64,000 bases of DNA from Pedobacter jejuensis (lineage in GTDB: Bacteria; Bacteroidota; Bacteroidia; Sphingobacteriales; Sphingobacteriaceae), in contig NZ_RBEE01000023.1 of assembly GCF_003725795.1 (NCBI RefSeq), positions 372,001 to 436,000 of the forward strand, given 5' to 3'. Shown piece after piece: positions 1-8,843 of the stretch. Below the pieces are notes generated by a model. That model searched no databases. It saw only the letters and a program-made list of their open reading frames with translations, and was not told where the DNA came from. Both the position numbers and the translations under genes were made by a program. Position 1 is the first letter of the stretch; each line of letters starts with the position of its first letter.

Positions 1-5
1 AATTA

Positions 6-890
6 ATGATAAAAAGAGGTTTTGCGCATCTTGGCGTATTTTTTTTATACCTGGTATCTTTGCTTCCTCTTTGGGTATTGTTCTTTTTTGCAAGATTACT
101 ATATTATCTTCTTTATTACGTAATTGGTTATAGAAAAAAAGTTGTAAGGTCTAACTTAACAAATTCTTTTCCTGAAAAATCTGCTGCAGAAATTCTAAGG
201 ATTGAAAAAAATTACTTTAAATATTTAGCACAACTGATTTTTGAAATTATAGAATTATCAACCATTACTGAGACTGAAACATTAAAAAGAGTACATTTTA
301 CGGGTTTAGAACAAGTTGAAAAACACTTTGAAAAAGGTGAAAGTGTTTTAGCCTGTACTGGGCATTATGGAAATTGGGAATTGGGGACATTAGCGTTAGG
401 CCTAAACTTGACAGGAAAAACAATCGTTATTTTTAAACCAATAAATAATAAAATTTTTGAAGCCTGGTTTAATAAATTCCGGACAAAATATGGAAATATC
501 TTTGTGGCAATGAAGCAAACATTAAGAGCTGTAGCTACGTACAAAATTGAGCCAAGTTTGTTATGCTTCGCTAGTGACCAATCGCCAATCGTTTCAGAAT
601 ATAAACATTTTGTAAACTTTTTAAATCAACCAACTGCAGCTTTATTGGGCGTGGAGAAAATTGCCAAGTCCACTAACCGACCGATTTATTATTTTAAAGT
701 AACCCCAGTAAAAATGGGTTATTACGATGTGGAAGTTTTGCCGATGTGCTCAAATCCATCACTAACTGCTGATGGAGAGATTACCAGTTTACATTTTGAG
801 TACTTAGAAAAAATAATTAAAGACAAACCTGAATTTTGGCTTTGGAGCCACAAACGCTGGAAATTTAAACCTGAATTAAATAATACATGA
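6..890 (+). CDS. Lysophospholipid/lipid A acyltransferase family protein (LpxL/HtrB-like)
   Basis: This 294-residue protein belongs to the LpxL/HtrB acyltransferase family, which transfers a fatty acyl chain from acyl-ACP to lipid A precursors or related lipids at the inner membrane. It shows an N-terminal hydrophobic anchor (about residues 8-42) and the family motif H-x4-E as HYGNWE near residue 119. The length is normal for the family. The ATG lies five bases into the window, so an upstream promoter or operon partner cannot be seen. Its stop overlaps the start of the glycosyltransferase gene (ATGA), suggesting co-translation of two envelope-building enzymes. The exact acyl acceptor, lipid A or an aminolipid, cannot be told from sequence. 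Confidence 0.85.
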   Translation: MIKRGFAHLGVFFLYLVSLLPLWVLFFFARLLYYLLYYVIGYRKKVVRSNLTNSFPEKSAAEILRIEKNYFKYLAQLIFEIIELSTITETETLKRVHFTGLEQVEKHFEKGESVLACTGHYGNWELGTLALGLNLTGKTIVIFKPINNKIFEAWFNKFRTKYGNIFVAMKQTLRAVATYKIEPSLLCFASDQSPIVSEYKHFVNFLNQPTAALLGVEKIAKSTNRPIYYFKVTPVKMGYYDVEVLPMCSNPSLTADGEITSLHFEYLEKIIKDKPEFWLWSHKRWKFKPELNNT

Positions 891-1897
891 GCCCATCAGT
901 AGCGGTTGTAATTTTAAACTGGAACGGAAAATCATTTCTTAAAGAATTTTTACCTGGAGTATTACTGTCTGAATATGACAGTCTGCAAGTTGTCGTAGGA
1001 GATAATGGCTCAACCGACGACTCGGTTGAGTTTCTTGAGCAGAATTTTCCAACGGTTAAAATTGTAAAAAATGATGTTAATTATGGCTTTGCTGGTGGTT
1101 ATAACAAAATTTTAGAACGTGTTGAAGCTGACTATTTTATTCTTTTAAATTCGGATGTTGAGGTTACGCCGAATTGGATAAGACCAGTTATCGATTTAAT
1201 GCAAAGCGATGATAAAATTGCTGCTGCACAACCAAAAATAAAATGGCAACTCGATAAAAATCAATTTGAATATGCTGGTGCAGCTGGTGGTTTCTTAGAT
1301 ATTTATGCCTACCCTTTTTGCCGCGGACGTTTATTTAACGTTTACGAAATGGATAATAATCAATACAACGAAACTGAAGAAATTTTTTGGGCAAGTGGTG
1401 CGGCATTTTTCATCAAAAGTAAATATTGGAAAGAAACAGGTGGTTTAGATGCCGACCTTTTTGCCCACATGGAAGAAATTGATTTGTGCTGGAGGTTGAA
1501 GAACTTAGATTATAAAATTGTTTATTGTCCTGATGCTGAAGTTTACCATGTTGGTGGAGGTACTTTGCAAACAGAAAACCCTTTTAAAACCTATTTAAAT
1601 TTTAGGAATAATCTTATCATCATGCAAAAAAATCTTCCAGCCGGCGATGCAATTTTTCGCATTACCCTAAGGATGTTTATAGATTTTATAGCCTGGTGGC
1701 ATTTCCTATTATCTGGAAAACCGAAATTTACATTTGCTGTTAGCAAAGGCCACTGGCACTTTATAAAAGATTTGGCTAAAACTGCTGCCAAAAGAAAGCA
1801 GCATCAAAAGCCATATTCAGAACATAAGGGAGTTTACAAAAACAGCGTTGTATGGGCATTCTTTATAAAAAAAATCCAGTACTTTTCTAAACTTTAG
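887..1897 (+). CDS. Family 2 glycosyltransferase
   Basis: A GT-A fold glycosyltransferase of 336 residues that adds a sugar from a nucleotide donor to an acceptor, probably for surface polysaccharide or lipid-linked glycan. The N-terminus has the family 2 start (VVILNWNG), followed by GDNGSTDDS and the metal-binding NSDVE motif around residue 92. HMEEIDLCWRLK near residue 190 is the usual acceptor-side ED-like motif. It resembles rhamnosyltransferase-type members with no multi-spanning membrane domain. The start overlaps the acyltransferase stop by ATGA. The end overlaps the convergent TlpA-like gene by four bases. The sugar and acceptor are unknown. Confidence 0.87.
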   Translation: MSPSVAVVILNWNGKSFLKEFLPGVLLSEYDSLQVVVGDNGSTDDSVEFLEQNFPTVKIVKNDVNYGFAGGYNKILERVEADYFILLNSDVEVTPNWIRPVIDLMQSDDKIAAAQPKIKWQLDKNQFEYAGAAGGFLDIYAYPFCRGRLFNVYEMDNNQYNETEEIFWASGAAFFIKSKYWKETGGLDADLFAHMEEIDLCWRLKNLDYKIVYCPDAEVYHVGGGTLQTENPFKTYLNFRNNLIIMQKNLPAGDAIFRITLRMFIDFIAWWHFLLSGKPKFTFAVSKGHWHFIKDLAKTAAKRKQHQKPYSEHKGVYKNSVVWAFFIKKIQYFSKL

Positions 1898-2619
1898 TTG
1901 GGATTTAAAGATTCATCAATAGATTTTTTAATCCATGTCATTGTGTTTGGTGCTAAACCCAAAGTACTAAATTTTATAGTGCCGGTTTTATCTATCACAA
2001 CATGGGTTGGGTAAGACTTTACGCCATACCTTTCTGCTATATATCGCCCACTATTTACGATGTTATATTTGTAAGGCGTCAGTTTTAAAAAATCTTGCAA
2101 TTCATATTTATCATCTAAAGCAATCGCTAAAAATATCACATCAGTATTTGTTTTATAACTATCTACCAGGTTGTTTAATTCAGGAATTTCTGCCTTACAA
2201 GGCGGACAATTGATAAACCAAAAATTAAGTACAATCACTTTTCCTGTTGCATTTTCTAAATCGTATCTATTGCCATTCATATCAGATGTTTTAAAACCAT
2301 TAAATTTCGACCCTTCTACAAACGAATCACTAGCTCTTGGTTTTGGCATTTTATCCATCAAAATTTGATGATCTTTATCTGTAAGTTGGTAAATAAGCCA
2401 TTCTGGCTCGCCATTTTCTGCAACAGTATTTCTACTTTTAATAGAATACTTTCCCGTTCGCAAAAGTTTTTTCCAAATATCAGTAGTGTAAACCATGCCA
2501 TCTTCACCCCTAACTATCGATTTGTCGTTAAACATTGATGTCTTTTTACCAGCATTTTTTTGAGCGTTACAAAGCAAAGCGAAGAAAATAAGAAAAATAG
2601 ATAATGTAGATTTTATCAT
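1894..2619 (-). CDS. Secreted TlpA/AhpC-TSA family thioredoxin-like protein
   Basis: A 241-residue exported protein with a signal peptide (residues 1-19, ending around LLCNA). The C-terminal half is a thioredoxin fold (about 100-235) carrying the redox motif CPPC in the segment NFWFINCPPCKAEIPELN, and a cis-proline region SYPTHVVIDK. Such proteins reduce or exchange disulfides in the periplasm, for example during cytochrome c maturation or metal handling. The roughly 75-residue region between signal and thioredoxin fold has no family I recognise. It stands alone, convergent to the glycosyltransferase and followed by aroQ upstream on the same strand with a 77-base gap. The client protein is unknown. 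Confidence 0.85.
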   Translation of the reverse strand: MIKSTLSIFLIFFALLCNAQKNAGKKTSMFNDKSIVRGEDGMVYTTDIWKKLLRTGKYSIKSRNTVAENGEPEWLIYQLTDKDHQILMDKMPKPRASDSFVEGSKFNGFKTSDMNGNRYDLENATGKVIVLNFWFINCPPCKAEIPELNNLVDSYKTNTDVIFLAIALDDKYELQDFLKLTPYKYNIVNSGRYIAERYGVKSYPTHVVIDKTGTIKFSTLGLAPNTMTWIKKSIDESLNPN

Positions 2620-2696
2620 TTTGAGGAGCTGTTAGAATTGATTTTTAATATCTCGCGACAATTAACTTCAGGTGTTGTAAAACAGAAATATCATAA

Positions 2697-3122
2697 TTAC
2701 TTAGCATTAATCAATATACTTTCTAAGGCTAATCGATATCCAGTCATTCCAAAACCAGTTAAAACGCCTTTGCAATTTTTACCCGTTAAAGAAACATGGC
2801 GATATTCTTCTCTAGCATAAATGTTCGATATGTGAACCTCAATTACCGGAGTTTTGATAGCCGCAATTGCATCCGCCAAAGCTACCGAAGTGTGGGTATA
2901 ACCTCCGGCATTTAAAATAATGCCATCGAAGCTAAAGCCAACTTCATGAAGTTTATTAATCAATTCACCTTCTACATTGCTTTGAAAATATTCTATTTCT
3001 ACAATGGTGTAAATGTCTTTTAATTCTTTGATATAATCTTCAATGCTCGTATTTCCATAAATAGAAGGCTCACGTACGCCTAGAAGATTTAAATTTGGTC
3101 CATTTATAATTTGTATTTTCAT
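2697..3122 (-). CDS. aroQ: 3-dehydroquinate dehydratase, type II
   Basis: This enzyme converts 3-dehydroquinate to 3-dehydroshikimate in the shikimate pathway (cytosolic dodecamer in characterised members). The 141-residue length is typical of type II. Visible signatures are NGPNLNLLG at residues 7-15, the catalytic tyrosine in IYGNTS, the QSNVEGELI segment, the ILNAGGYTHTSVAL block and the VEVHISNIYAREEYRH block with the catalytic histidine. It sits alone upstream of the divergent xerD gene, 130 bases apart. Confidence 0.95.
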   Translation of the reverse strand: MKIQIINGPNLNLLGVREPSIYGNTSIEDYIKELKDIYTIVEIEYFQSNVEGELINKLHEVGFSFDGIILNAGGYTHTSVALADAIAAIKTPVIEVHISNIYAREEYRHVSLTGKNCKGVLTGFGMTGYRLALESILINAK

Positions 3123-3252
3123 TTTATGTTAAGGTAAATTTTATTTCAAGATAATAATGTTTTCTTTCTCTAAATCGCTTTCAATTTTCTTGTATGATTC
3201 GACGTTAAATTTGTAACGTTGCAATGTTATTAAAAAAAACTTAAATAGAAAC

Positions 3253-4152
3253 ATGCTGTGGCAATCATATACCAAAGGTTTTAAAGCTTATTTAAAATTA
3301 GAGCGCTCACTTTCCGGTAATTCTGTTGATGCCTATTTAAGCGATGTTGATAAGTTAAGACAATATTTCAATTCTATTAATGCAACGCCAAACCTAAATG
3401 ATATCACCATAAGTGACATCAAATCATTTATCAGCTGGCTTCATAATCTTGGAATGTTGGCTACTACACAAGCTAGGGTAATCTCTGGTTTAAAAGCCTT
3501 CTTTTCTTTTTTGATGATTGAAGAGGTTATTGAAAACAATCCAACAGCTTTAATCGAAGCACCGAAGCTAATTAGAAAATTACCAGATACTTTAAATATT
3601 CATGAGATTAATGCTTTAATCGATGCGATTGATGCTTCAAAACCAGAGGGAATGCGTAATAAGGCTATTATAGAGGTACTTTATGGTTGCGGCTTGAGGG
3701 TTAGTGAATTAACAGAATTAAAAATTTCTAACCTTTTTCCACAAATAGAATTTATAAAAGTAATTGGCAAAGGAAATAAAGAGAGATTGATACCAATCGG
3801 CGGCACCGCTTTAAAACTTGTAGACATTTACATTACACAAGTTAGGGTTCATGCTAAAATTAAAAAAGGCAATGAAGATTTTATTTTCCTGAATCGGTCA
3901 GGTACGAAGCTTTCTAGAATTTCGATTTTTAACCTAATAAAAACTTTAGCCGCCTCAACTGGACTGAAAAAAGCAATTAGTCCGCATACTTTACGCCATT
4001 CCTTTGCAACGCATTTAATAGAAGGTGGTGCAGATTTGCGAGCTGTACAAGAGATGCTTGGACATTCAAGCATCACAACAACCGAAATTTATACACACAT
4101 AGACAGAGATTATCTACGGGAAGTAATTACTCAATTTCATCCCAGGGCTTAA
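3253..4152 (+). CDS. xerD: Site-specific tyrosine recombinase XerD
   Basis: A 299-residue tyrosine recombinase with the core length and layout of XerC/XerD, which resolve chromosome dimers at dif. The SAM-like N-terminal domain spans about residues 5-90. The catalytic set is complete: R149 in GCGLRVSEL, K173 in GKGNKERLIP, H245 and R248 in HTLRHSFATH, H271 in LGHSS and nucleophile Y280 in TEIYTH. Nothing next to it suggests a mobile element, so a housekeeping recombinase is the simplest reading; XerD rather than XerC is by overall resemblance. A TAAATTTG box lies at 3206-3213, 39 bases before the ATG. It ends overlapping the convergent prmC stop by four bases. Confidence 0.88.
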   Translation: MLWQSYTKGFKAYLKLERSLSGNSVDAYLSDVDKLRQYFNSINATPNLNDITISDIKSFISWLHNLGMLATTQARVISGLKAFFSFLMIEEVIENNPTALIEAPKLIRKLPDTLNIHEINALIDAIDASKPEGMRNKAIIEVLYGCGLRVSELTELKISNLFPQIEFIKVIGKGNKERLIPIGGTALKLVDIYITQVRVHAKIKKGNEDFIFLNRSGTKLSRISIFNLIKTLAASTGLKKAISPHTLRHSFATHLIEGGADLRAVQEMLGHSSITTTEIYTHIDRDYLREVITQFHPRA

Positions 4153-4994
4153 GGGTTAGTCCTTGCTAAAACCATACGGTCTTTTCCTTGCATGTCTTTT
4201 CTTAACTCTATGTTCTTAAATCGTTTATCCATTAATATTTGAAGCGTTTCTACCCATAAATATTCATTAATTTCAAAGAACAAATAACCATTAGGATTTA
4301 GGTTTTTTAAGGCAAAATCAGAAATGGCATCATAAAATATTAATGGATTTTCATCGCTCACAAATAGGGCTAAATGTGGTTCATGAGCCAATACATTTTC
4401 ATGCATATCAGCCTTTTCCAGTTCGCGGATGTAAGGTGGATTGCTTACGATAACATCATACTTAATATCACTTGTGTAATTAAGAATATCGGCCTCGATA
4501 AAATTTACCTCAACTTTATTTAATGAAGCATTTGCTCTTGCAATACTAAGTGCATTGGCAGATACATCTAATGCAGAAACATCCAGTTGAGGCAAGTTTT
4601 TTTTCAATGTGATAGGAATACATCCAGAACCTGTACCAACATCCAAAAGCGATTTATTTTTATCCTTAAGTTCAGTTATTATCCAATCTACCAGCTCTTC
4701 GGTTTCTGGTCTTGGAATAAGAACATCAGCAGTTATTTTAAATGGCAATTTGTAAAAAATCGTTTCTCCTAAAATTTGCTGTATTGGCTTTCCTGTACTA
4801 AGTTCTTTTAAAACTTTGTTGAGCTTATCCAAGTCTTTGGTGTCCAATTCCTTATCTGTTGGAAGAAGCAATTCGCTTTGATTAACCTTTAAAACGCTGG
4901 TTACAGATAAATTAAATATGGCCTTAGCTTCATCAGCATCGTAAAAACGACTTAAACTTTGTATATATTCTTTTTGTAACGCTTTAATATTCAT
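4149..4994 (-). CDS. prmC: Peptide chain release factor N5-glutamine methyltransferase PrmC
   Basis: Methylates the glutamine of the GGQ motif in release factors RF1 and RF2 using S-adenosylmethionine. The SAM-binding motif is LLDVGTGSGCIPI and the catalytic motif is NPPY in IVSNPPYIRELE; the N-terminal helical domain covers about the first 90 residues. I chose the ATG at 4994 (MNIKALQK, 281 residues). The reading frame can be opened three codons earlier with TTG, but a TACTTTTG -7 box on this strand covers that position (5008-5001) and leaves only six bases before the ATG, suggesting a leaderless message. It is divergent from ribD. Confidence 0.93.
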   Translation of the reverse strand: MNIKALQKEYIQSLSRFYDADEAKAIFNLSVTSVLKVNQSELLLPTDKELDTKDLDKLNKVLKELSTGKPIQQILGETIFYKLPFKITADVLIPRPETEELVDWIITELKDKNKSLLDVGTGSGCIPITLKKNLPQLDVSALDVSANALSIARANASLNKVEVNFIEADILNYTSDIKYDVIVSNPPYIRELEKADMHENVLAHEPHLALFVSDENPLIFYDAISDFALKNLNPNGYLFFEINEYLWVETLQILMDKRFKNIELRKDMQGKDRMVLARTNP

Positions 4995-5000
4995 CGATTG

Positions 5001-5008
5001 CAAAAGTA
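5001..5008 (-). promoter_or_regulatory. -7 promoter box for prmC
   Basis: Reads TACTTTTG on the minus strand, a full match to the Bacteroidota -7 consensus TAnnTTTG, six bases before the prmC ATG. No clear TTG -33 element at the usual spacing was found. Confidence 0.5.
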
Positions 5009-5042
5009 ATAAACCGAACCACTATCCTTGTCATAATTTAAC

Positions 5043-5050
5043 TACTTTTG
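5043..5050 (+). promoter_or_regulatory. -7 promoter box for ribD
   Basis: Reads TACTTTTG, a full match to TAnnTTTG, ending five bases before the ribD ATG at 5056. With initiation a few bases after the box, the transcript would start at or next to the start codon. The -33 element is not clear. The prmC box lies 34 bases away in mirror orientation. Confidence 0.5.
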
Positions 5051-5055
5051 TGTTA

Positions 5056-6108
5056 ATGAGCGATGAATTTTATATTAAACGTTGTTTAGAATTGGCTAAT
5101 ATAGCTATTGGGAATGTAAATCCTAACCCGATGGTTGGTTGTGTTATAGTTGCAGATAACAAGATAATTGGAGAAGGATATCATCAAAAGTTTGGTGAAG
5201 CACATGCAGAACCTAACGCAGTAAAAGCTGTATTTGAGAACCATGGCCAAGATGCTGAACGGTTATTGAAACAAGCTACTGCATACGTAAATTTGGAACC
5301 TTGCGCCCATTTTGGTAAAACGCCGCCCTGTGCAGATTTATTTATCAAGCATCAAATAAAAAAAGTAATTATTGGCAATCGGGATCCGTTTTCTGGAGTT
5401 GACGGAAAAGGTATTGAGAAGTTAAAAAACGCTGGAATTGAAGTAATTAGTGGTGTTTTAGATACTGAGTGTAGATATTTTAACCGCCGTTTTTTTACCC
5501 GGATAGAAAAGCAGCGACCTTTTATAATTTTAAAGTGGGCAGAAACTGCAAATGGTTATTTTGCTACTTTGGATGGTCACCAAAAATGGATTAGTGGAGG
5601 CTTGGCCAAACGTTTAGCCCACCAATGGCGCACCGAAGAAGATGCAATTTTGATTGGGAAGCACACCGCCATTATGGATAATCCACAACTTACCAGCAGA
5701 GAATGGCCAGGTAAAAATCCAGTTCGGTTGGTTATTGATAAAAGTTTACAAATTCCATCAAGTAACCACATATTTAATAAGGAAGCCAAAACGATTATTT
5801 TTAATGAGATTAAAACTGATGTTGTTGAACACGTTCACTACATCCAAATGGAAGATATGCACTTCTATCTTGCCCAAAAAATTGCTTTTCAGCTTTACCT
5901 AATGGACATTCAATCGGTAATCATAGAAGGTGGCGCTAACATTTTAAATCAATTTTTACAAGCCGACCTTTGGGACGAAGCACGAATTTTTACTTCGCAT
6001 AATAGTTGGGACGAGGGTGTGCCATCTCCAATAATAAATGGCAATGTGATAGAACAAATTAATATTGGTGAGGATAAACTTACCATTTATAATAATATAA
6101 ATAAATGA
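5056..6108 (+). CDS. ribD: Bifunctional riboflavin biosynthesis deaminase/reductase RibD
   Basis: Carries out two successive steps of riboflavin synthesis: deamination of the pyrimidine and NADPH reduction of the ribosyl side chain. The N-terminal deaminase domain (about 1-145) shows the zinc site HAEPNAV and the PCAHFGKTPPC motif. The reductase domain (about 150-350) has GKHTAIMDNPQLT and VIIEGGANILNQFL. I chose ATG 5056 over an in-frame GTG two codons upstream, because the GTG overlaps the -7 box. It starts a compact run with the EamA transporter (ATGA overlap), YigZ and a nucleoside phosphorylase. No FMN riboswitch fits in the 61-base upstream gap. Confidence 0.94.
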   Translation: MSDEFYIKRCLELANIAIGNVNPNPMVGCVIVADNKIIGEGYHQKFGEAHAEPNAVKAVFENHGQDAERLLKQATAYVNLEPCAHFGKTPPCADLFIKHQIKKVIIGNRDPFSGVDGKGIEKLKNAGIEVISGVLDTECRYFNRRFFTRIEKQRPFIILKWAETANGYFATLDGHQKWISGGLAKRLAHQWRTEEDAILIGKHTAIMDNPQLTSREWPGKNPVRLVIDKSLQIPSSNHIFNKEAKTIIFNEIKTDVVEHVHYIQMEDMHFYLAQKIAFQLYLMDIQSVIIEGGANILNQFLQADLWDEARIFTSHNSWDEGVPSPIINGNVIEQINIGEDKLTIYNNINK

Positions 6109-6974
6109 TTTACATCGTTTTAAGCATTTTTTGTAGTGTTACAGTTGCGATACTTTTAAAACTTGCAAAGAGATACCAAATTAGTATTATTCAGGCTGTA
6201 ACAGTAAATTATTTAACAGCACTTATTTTATGTTATTTATTTTTTAAACCCGATGTAAATCTCATCCATTCATCTGCACCGTGGACAATTTACATCGCTT
6301 TGGCTATTTTATTGCCCACCATATTTTTATTCCTTGCTGCGTCAGTAAAAAATTTAGGAATCGTTAAAACTGATATTGCACAAAGATTATCGCTATTCAT
6401 ACCCATTTTAGCAGCTTATTTTATATTTAAAGAAGATTTTAATCAGCTAAAATTTATTGGACTAGGTATCGGTTTTGCCGCTATTATCTTAACTTTTCTT
6501 AGGAAACAAAGAGAACAACAATCAACTTCAAGCAAATGGCTTTATCCAGTTATGGTTTTTGTTGGTTTTGGTGTTATAGATGTACTTTTTAAACAAATTG
6601 CCCTATACAAAGAACTTCCGTACACAACTTCACTTTTTGTCGTCTTCTGTCTTTCTTTTTTTGTTGCCTTAGTTATTGTTAGCCTAATGATTTTTAAAAG
6701 AGAAACAAAAATTCAGTTGGTAAATTTAGGTTGTGGACTAATATTGGGTTTATTTAATTTTGGAAACATACTTTTCTACCTAAAAGCTCACAAAGCATTA
6801 TCATCAAATCCATCTACTGTTTTCGCAGCGATGAACTTGGGCGTTATTGTTTTAGGAACGCTGGTTGGACTAATTGCTTTTAAAGAAAAACTAACCTTAG
6901 TAAACTATTTTGGTATTCTGCTTGCTATTTGTGCCGTAATTTTAATCACCTTATCTCAGTTAAATGCTATTTGA
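6105..6974 (+). CDS. DMT/EamA-family membrane transporter
   Basis: A 289-residue integral membrane protein with about ten predicted hydrophobic helices in two repeats of five, the layout of the drug/metabolite transporter superfamily. Visible membrane stretches include the extreme N-terminus, residues 33-47, 60-80 and the last helix VNYFGILLAICAVILITLSQL. The start overlaps the ribD stop (ATGA) and the end overlaps yigZ by 11 bases, so the three are very likely one transcript. The substrate is not predictable; the riboflavin neighbour does not by itself imply a vitamin transporter. Confidence 0.8.
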   Translation: MIYIVLSIFCSVTVAILLKLAKRYQISIIQAVTVNYLTALILCYLFFKPDVNLIHSSAPWTIYIALAILLPTIFLFLAASVKNLGIVKTDIAQRLSLFIPILAAYFIFKEDFNQLKFIGLGIGFAAIILTFLRKQREQQSTSSKWLYPVMVFVGFGVIDVLFKQIALYKELPYTTSLFVVFCLSFFVALVIVSLMIFKRETKIQLVNLGCGLILGLFNFGNILFYLKAHKALSSNPSTVFAAMNLGVIVLGTLVGLIAFKEKLTLVNYFGILLAICAVILITLSQLNAI

Positions 6975-7578
6975 TGATGCTTATAGAACAATTGCAGGCC
7001 ATGCAGAAGGGGTTTTCAGGGATAAAGGAAGTAAGTTTTTAGCTTATGCCTATCCTATTCGATCGGAAGAAGAAATAAAACCGCTAATCCAAAATTTAAA
7101 AACCGAACATGGAAAAGCCAGGCATTTTTGCTATGCTTACAGATTAACGCCTGATAGATCTATTTTCAGAATAAATGATGATGGAGAACCATCTGGTACA
7201 GCTGGTCGACCAATTTTAAATTGCATCTTATCAGAAGATTTAACCAATATTTTAATAGTTGTTGTGCGATATTTCGGTGGTACTTTGTTGGGTGTTCCAG
7301 GTTTAATTAATGCTTATAAAACTGCTAGTATTGAAGCACTTAAAGCATCATCAATAATTACAAAAACGGTTAACGGTATTTACGAAGTTAATTTTGAATA
7401 CCTGCAAATGAATGATGTTATGAAACTGATAAAGGAAGAGTATTTGGCAGTTTTAGCACAAGATTTTGATATTGGCTGCATGCTGAAATTTGAGGTTAGA
7501 AAGGCACAACTTAATCATGTTTTAAGTAGGTTTGATAAAATCGAAGGATTAAAGCTAAAATATCTTTACACCATTTAA
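6964..7578 (+). CDS. YigZ/IMPACT family protein
   Basis: A 204-residue member of the YigZ (UPF0029/IMPACT) family. The N-terminal domain is recognisable by GHAEGVFRDKGSKFLAYAYP, HGKARHFCYAYRL, DDGEPSGTAGRPIL and VVRYFGGTLLGVPGLINAY, the most conserved blocks of the family. A C-terminal ferredoxin-like domain of about 65 residues follows. Members are linked to translation or RNA binding, but the biochemical role in bacteria is not settled. It overlaps the upstream transporter gene by 11 bases and is 11 bases before the phosphorylase gene. Confidence 0.88.
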   Translation: MLFDDAYRTIAGHAEGVFRDKGSKFLAYAYPIRSEEEIKPLIQNLKTEHGKARHFCYAYRLTPDRSIFRINDDGEPSGTAGRPILNCILSEDLTNILIVVVRYFGGTLLGVPGLINAYKTASIEALKASSIITKTVNGIYEVNFEYLQMNDVMKLIKEEYLAVLAQDFDIGCMLKFEVRKAQLNHVLSRFDKIEGLKLKYLYTI

Positions 7579-7589
7579 ATATCTCGTTT

Positions 7590-8450
7590 ATGAAAATAGC
7601 AGAAAGTGATTTAATTATTAATCCGGATGGAAGCATTTATCATCTTAATTTATTGCCAGGCGATATCGCGGATACTGTAATTACCGTTGGCGACCCTGAC
7701 CGTGTTGGTGAAGTAAGTAAATATTTTGATAGTATAGAATTTAAAAAAGGTAAGCGTGAATTTATAACGCATACAGGTTTTGTTGGAAATAAAAGGGTGA
7801 CGGTACTTTCTACCGGCATTGGGACAGATAATATTGACATCGTTTTTAATGAGTTGGATGCTTTGGTTAATATCGATTTTGAAACCAGAGAGATAAAGGA
7901 GCAGTTAACATCTTTAAATATTATTCGTATTGGCACCTCTGGCGCAATTCAAGAAGATATCCCTATGGGAACAATATTAGCTTCATCATATGGATTGGGC
8001 TTGGATGCTTTAATGAATTATTATGTTCAAGATTTATCCGGTGATGAACGAAATTTATTAGATGCTGTAAATACACATTTTGGACATTTGCAGCATATCA
8101 ATCCATATTTAACATCCGCTAATGAATACCTTTTAAATAGCATTGGAAAAGATATGGTACATGGAATAACCGTTACTGCACCAGGTTTTTACGCACCGCA
8201 AGGTAGAAAAGTTCGTGCTAAAAACTCAGTTCCTGATTTTGTGCATTTACTTAACAGCTTCAACAACAATCAAAACAGAATTACAAATTTGGAAATGGAA
8301 ACTGCAGGCATTTATGCCTTAGCAAAAGTTTTAGGTCACAAAGCACTATCTGTAAATGCAATTTTGGCCAGTAGGGTGAAATTTGAATTTAGCAATGAAC
8401 CAAATAAAATTGTTGAAAAAGCCATTAAACTGGTTTTGGAAAGAATTTAA
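7590..8450 (+). CDS. Nucleoside phosphorylase (uridine phosphorylase-like)
   Basis: A 286-residue protein of the PNP/UDP family, which splits nucleosides with phosphate into base and ribose-1-phosphate. The phosphate-binding GDPDRVGEVSKYF segment is at about residues 33-45. The active-site regions STGIGTDNIDIV and RIGTSGAIQ, and the ribose-binding NLEMETAGIYALA (MET motif), are present. It most resembles uridine phosphorylases, but the exact base preference cannot be called. It is the last gene of the ribD run. Its 3' end overlaps the convergent DUF1398 gene by 26 bases. Confidence 0.87.
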   Translation: MKIAESDLIINPDGSIYHLNLLPGDIADTVITVGDPDRVGEVSKYFDSIEFKKGKREFITHTGFVGNKRVTVLSTGIGTDNIDIVFNELDALVNIDFETREIKEQLTSLNIIRIGTSGAIQEDIPMGTILASSYGLGLDALMNYYVQDLSGDERNLLDAVNTHFGHLQHINPYLTSANEYLLNSIGKDMVHGITVTAPGFYAPQGRKVRAKNSVPDFVHLLNSFNNNQNRITNLEMETAGIYALAKVLGHKALSVNAILASRVKFEFSNEPNKIVEKAIKLVLERI

Positions 8451-8841
8451 ACAGTCGGAATTTTTCTTGCACCAATTCTTTTTGCTCATTGTTTAAATAT
8501 GTGCAAGTCATGTCTTTTAAATCGATAACCCACTTTTCTACACCAGCATCAGCTGCTTGCTTGCAAAAAGTAAAATAATCCGTTTCTCCCTTTTGATGAA
8601 CTTCTAAAGCATGCATCAACTTATCTTCAGATGATTCGTCATTAATGATTAAATCTGGATATTCTGTTGGGCTGGCTTGTACAGTTTGGTCATCATCGCC
8701 ATAATAAATTGATAATCCGTTAGCCACATAAACATCATTGCGAACCACGCCTAAAGTCTTAATTTGTTTAATAAATTGTGGAAAATCGGCTCCGGTTACA
8801 ATTTTAGATTCTGCTTTTTTAATCTCTTCTATGCTAAACAT
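8425..8841 (-). CDS. DUF1398 family protein
   Basis: A 138-residue soluble protein matching the DUF1398 family by its opening FSIEEIKKAESKIVTGADFP, the YVANGLSIYYGDDD block and the ending segment GVEKWVIDLKDMTCTYLN. Family function is unknown. No signal peptide or membrane segment is visible. The start codon is two bases downstream of the galM stop on the same strand, so it is probably co-transcribed with galM. It overlaps the nucleoside phosphorylase gene tail to tail. Confidence 0.8.
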   Translation of the reverse strand: MFSIEEIKKAESKIVTGADFPQFIKQIKTLGVVRNDVYVANGLSIYYGDDDQTVQASPTEYPDLIINDESSEDKLMHALEVHQKGETDYFTFCKQAADAGVEKWVIDLKDMTCTYLNNEQKELVQEKFRLFKFFPKPV

Positions 8842-8843
8842 AA

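Noticed and set aside
3253..4152. Phage or transposon integrase reading of the tyrosine recombinase
   Set aside because: Length, motifs and housekeeping neighbours fit XerD, and no attachment site or phage gene is near.
5004..5055. FMN riboswitch before ribD
   Set aside because: The gap is only 61 bases and lacks the conserved FMN aptamer words.
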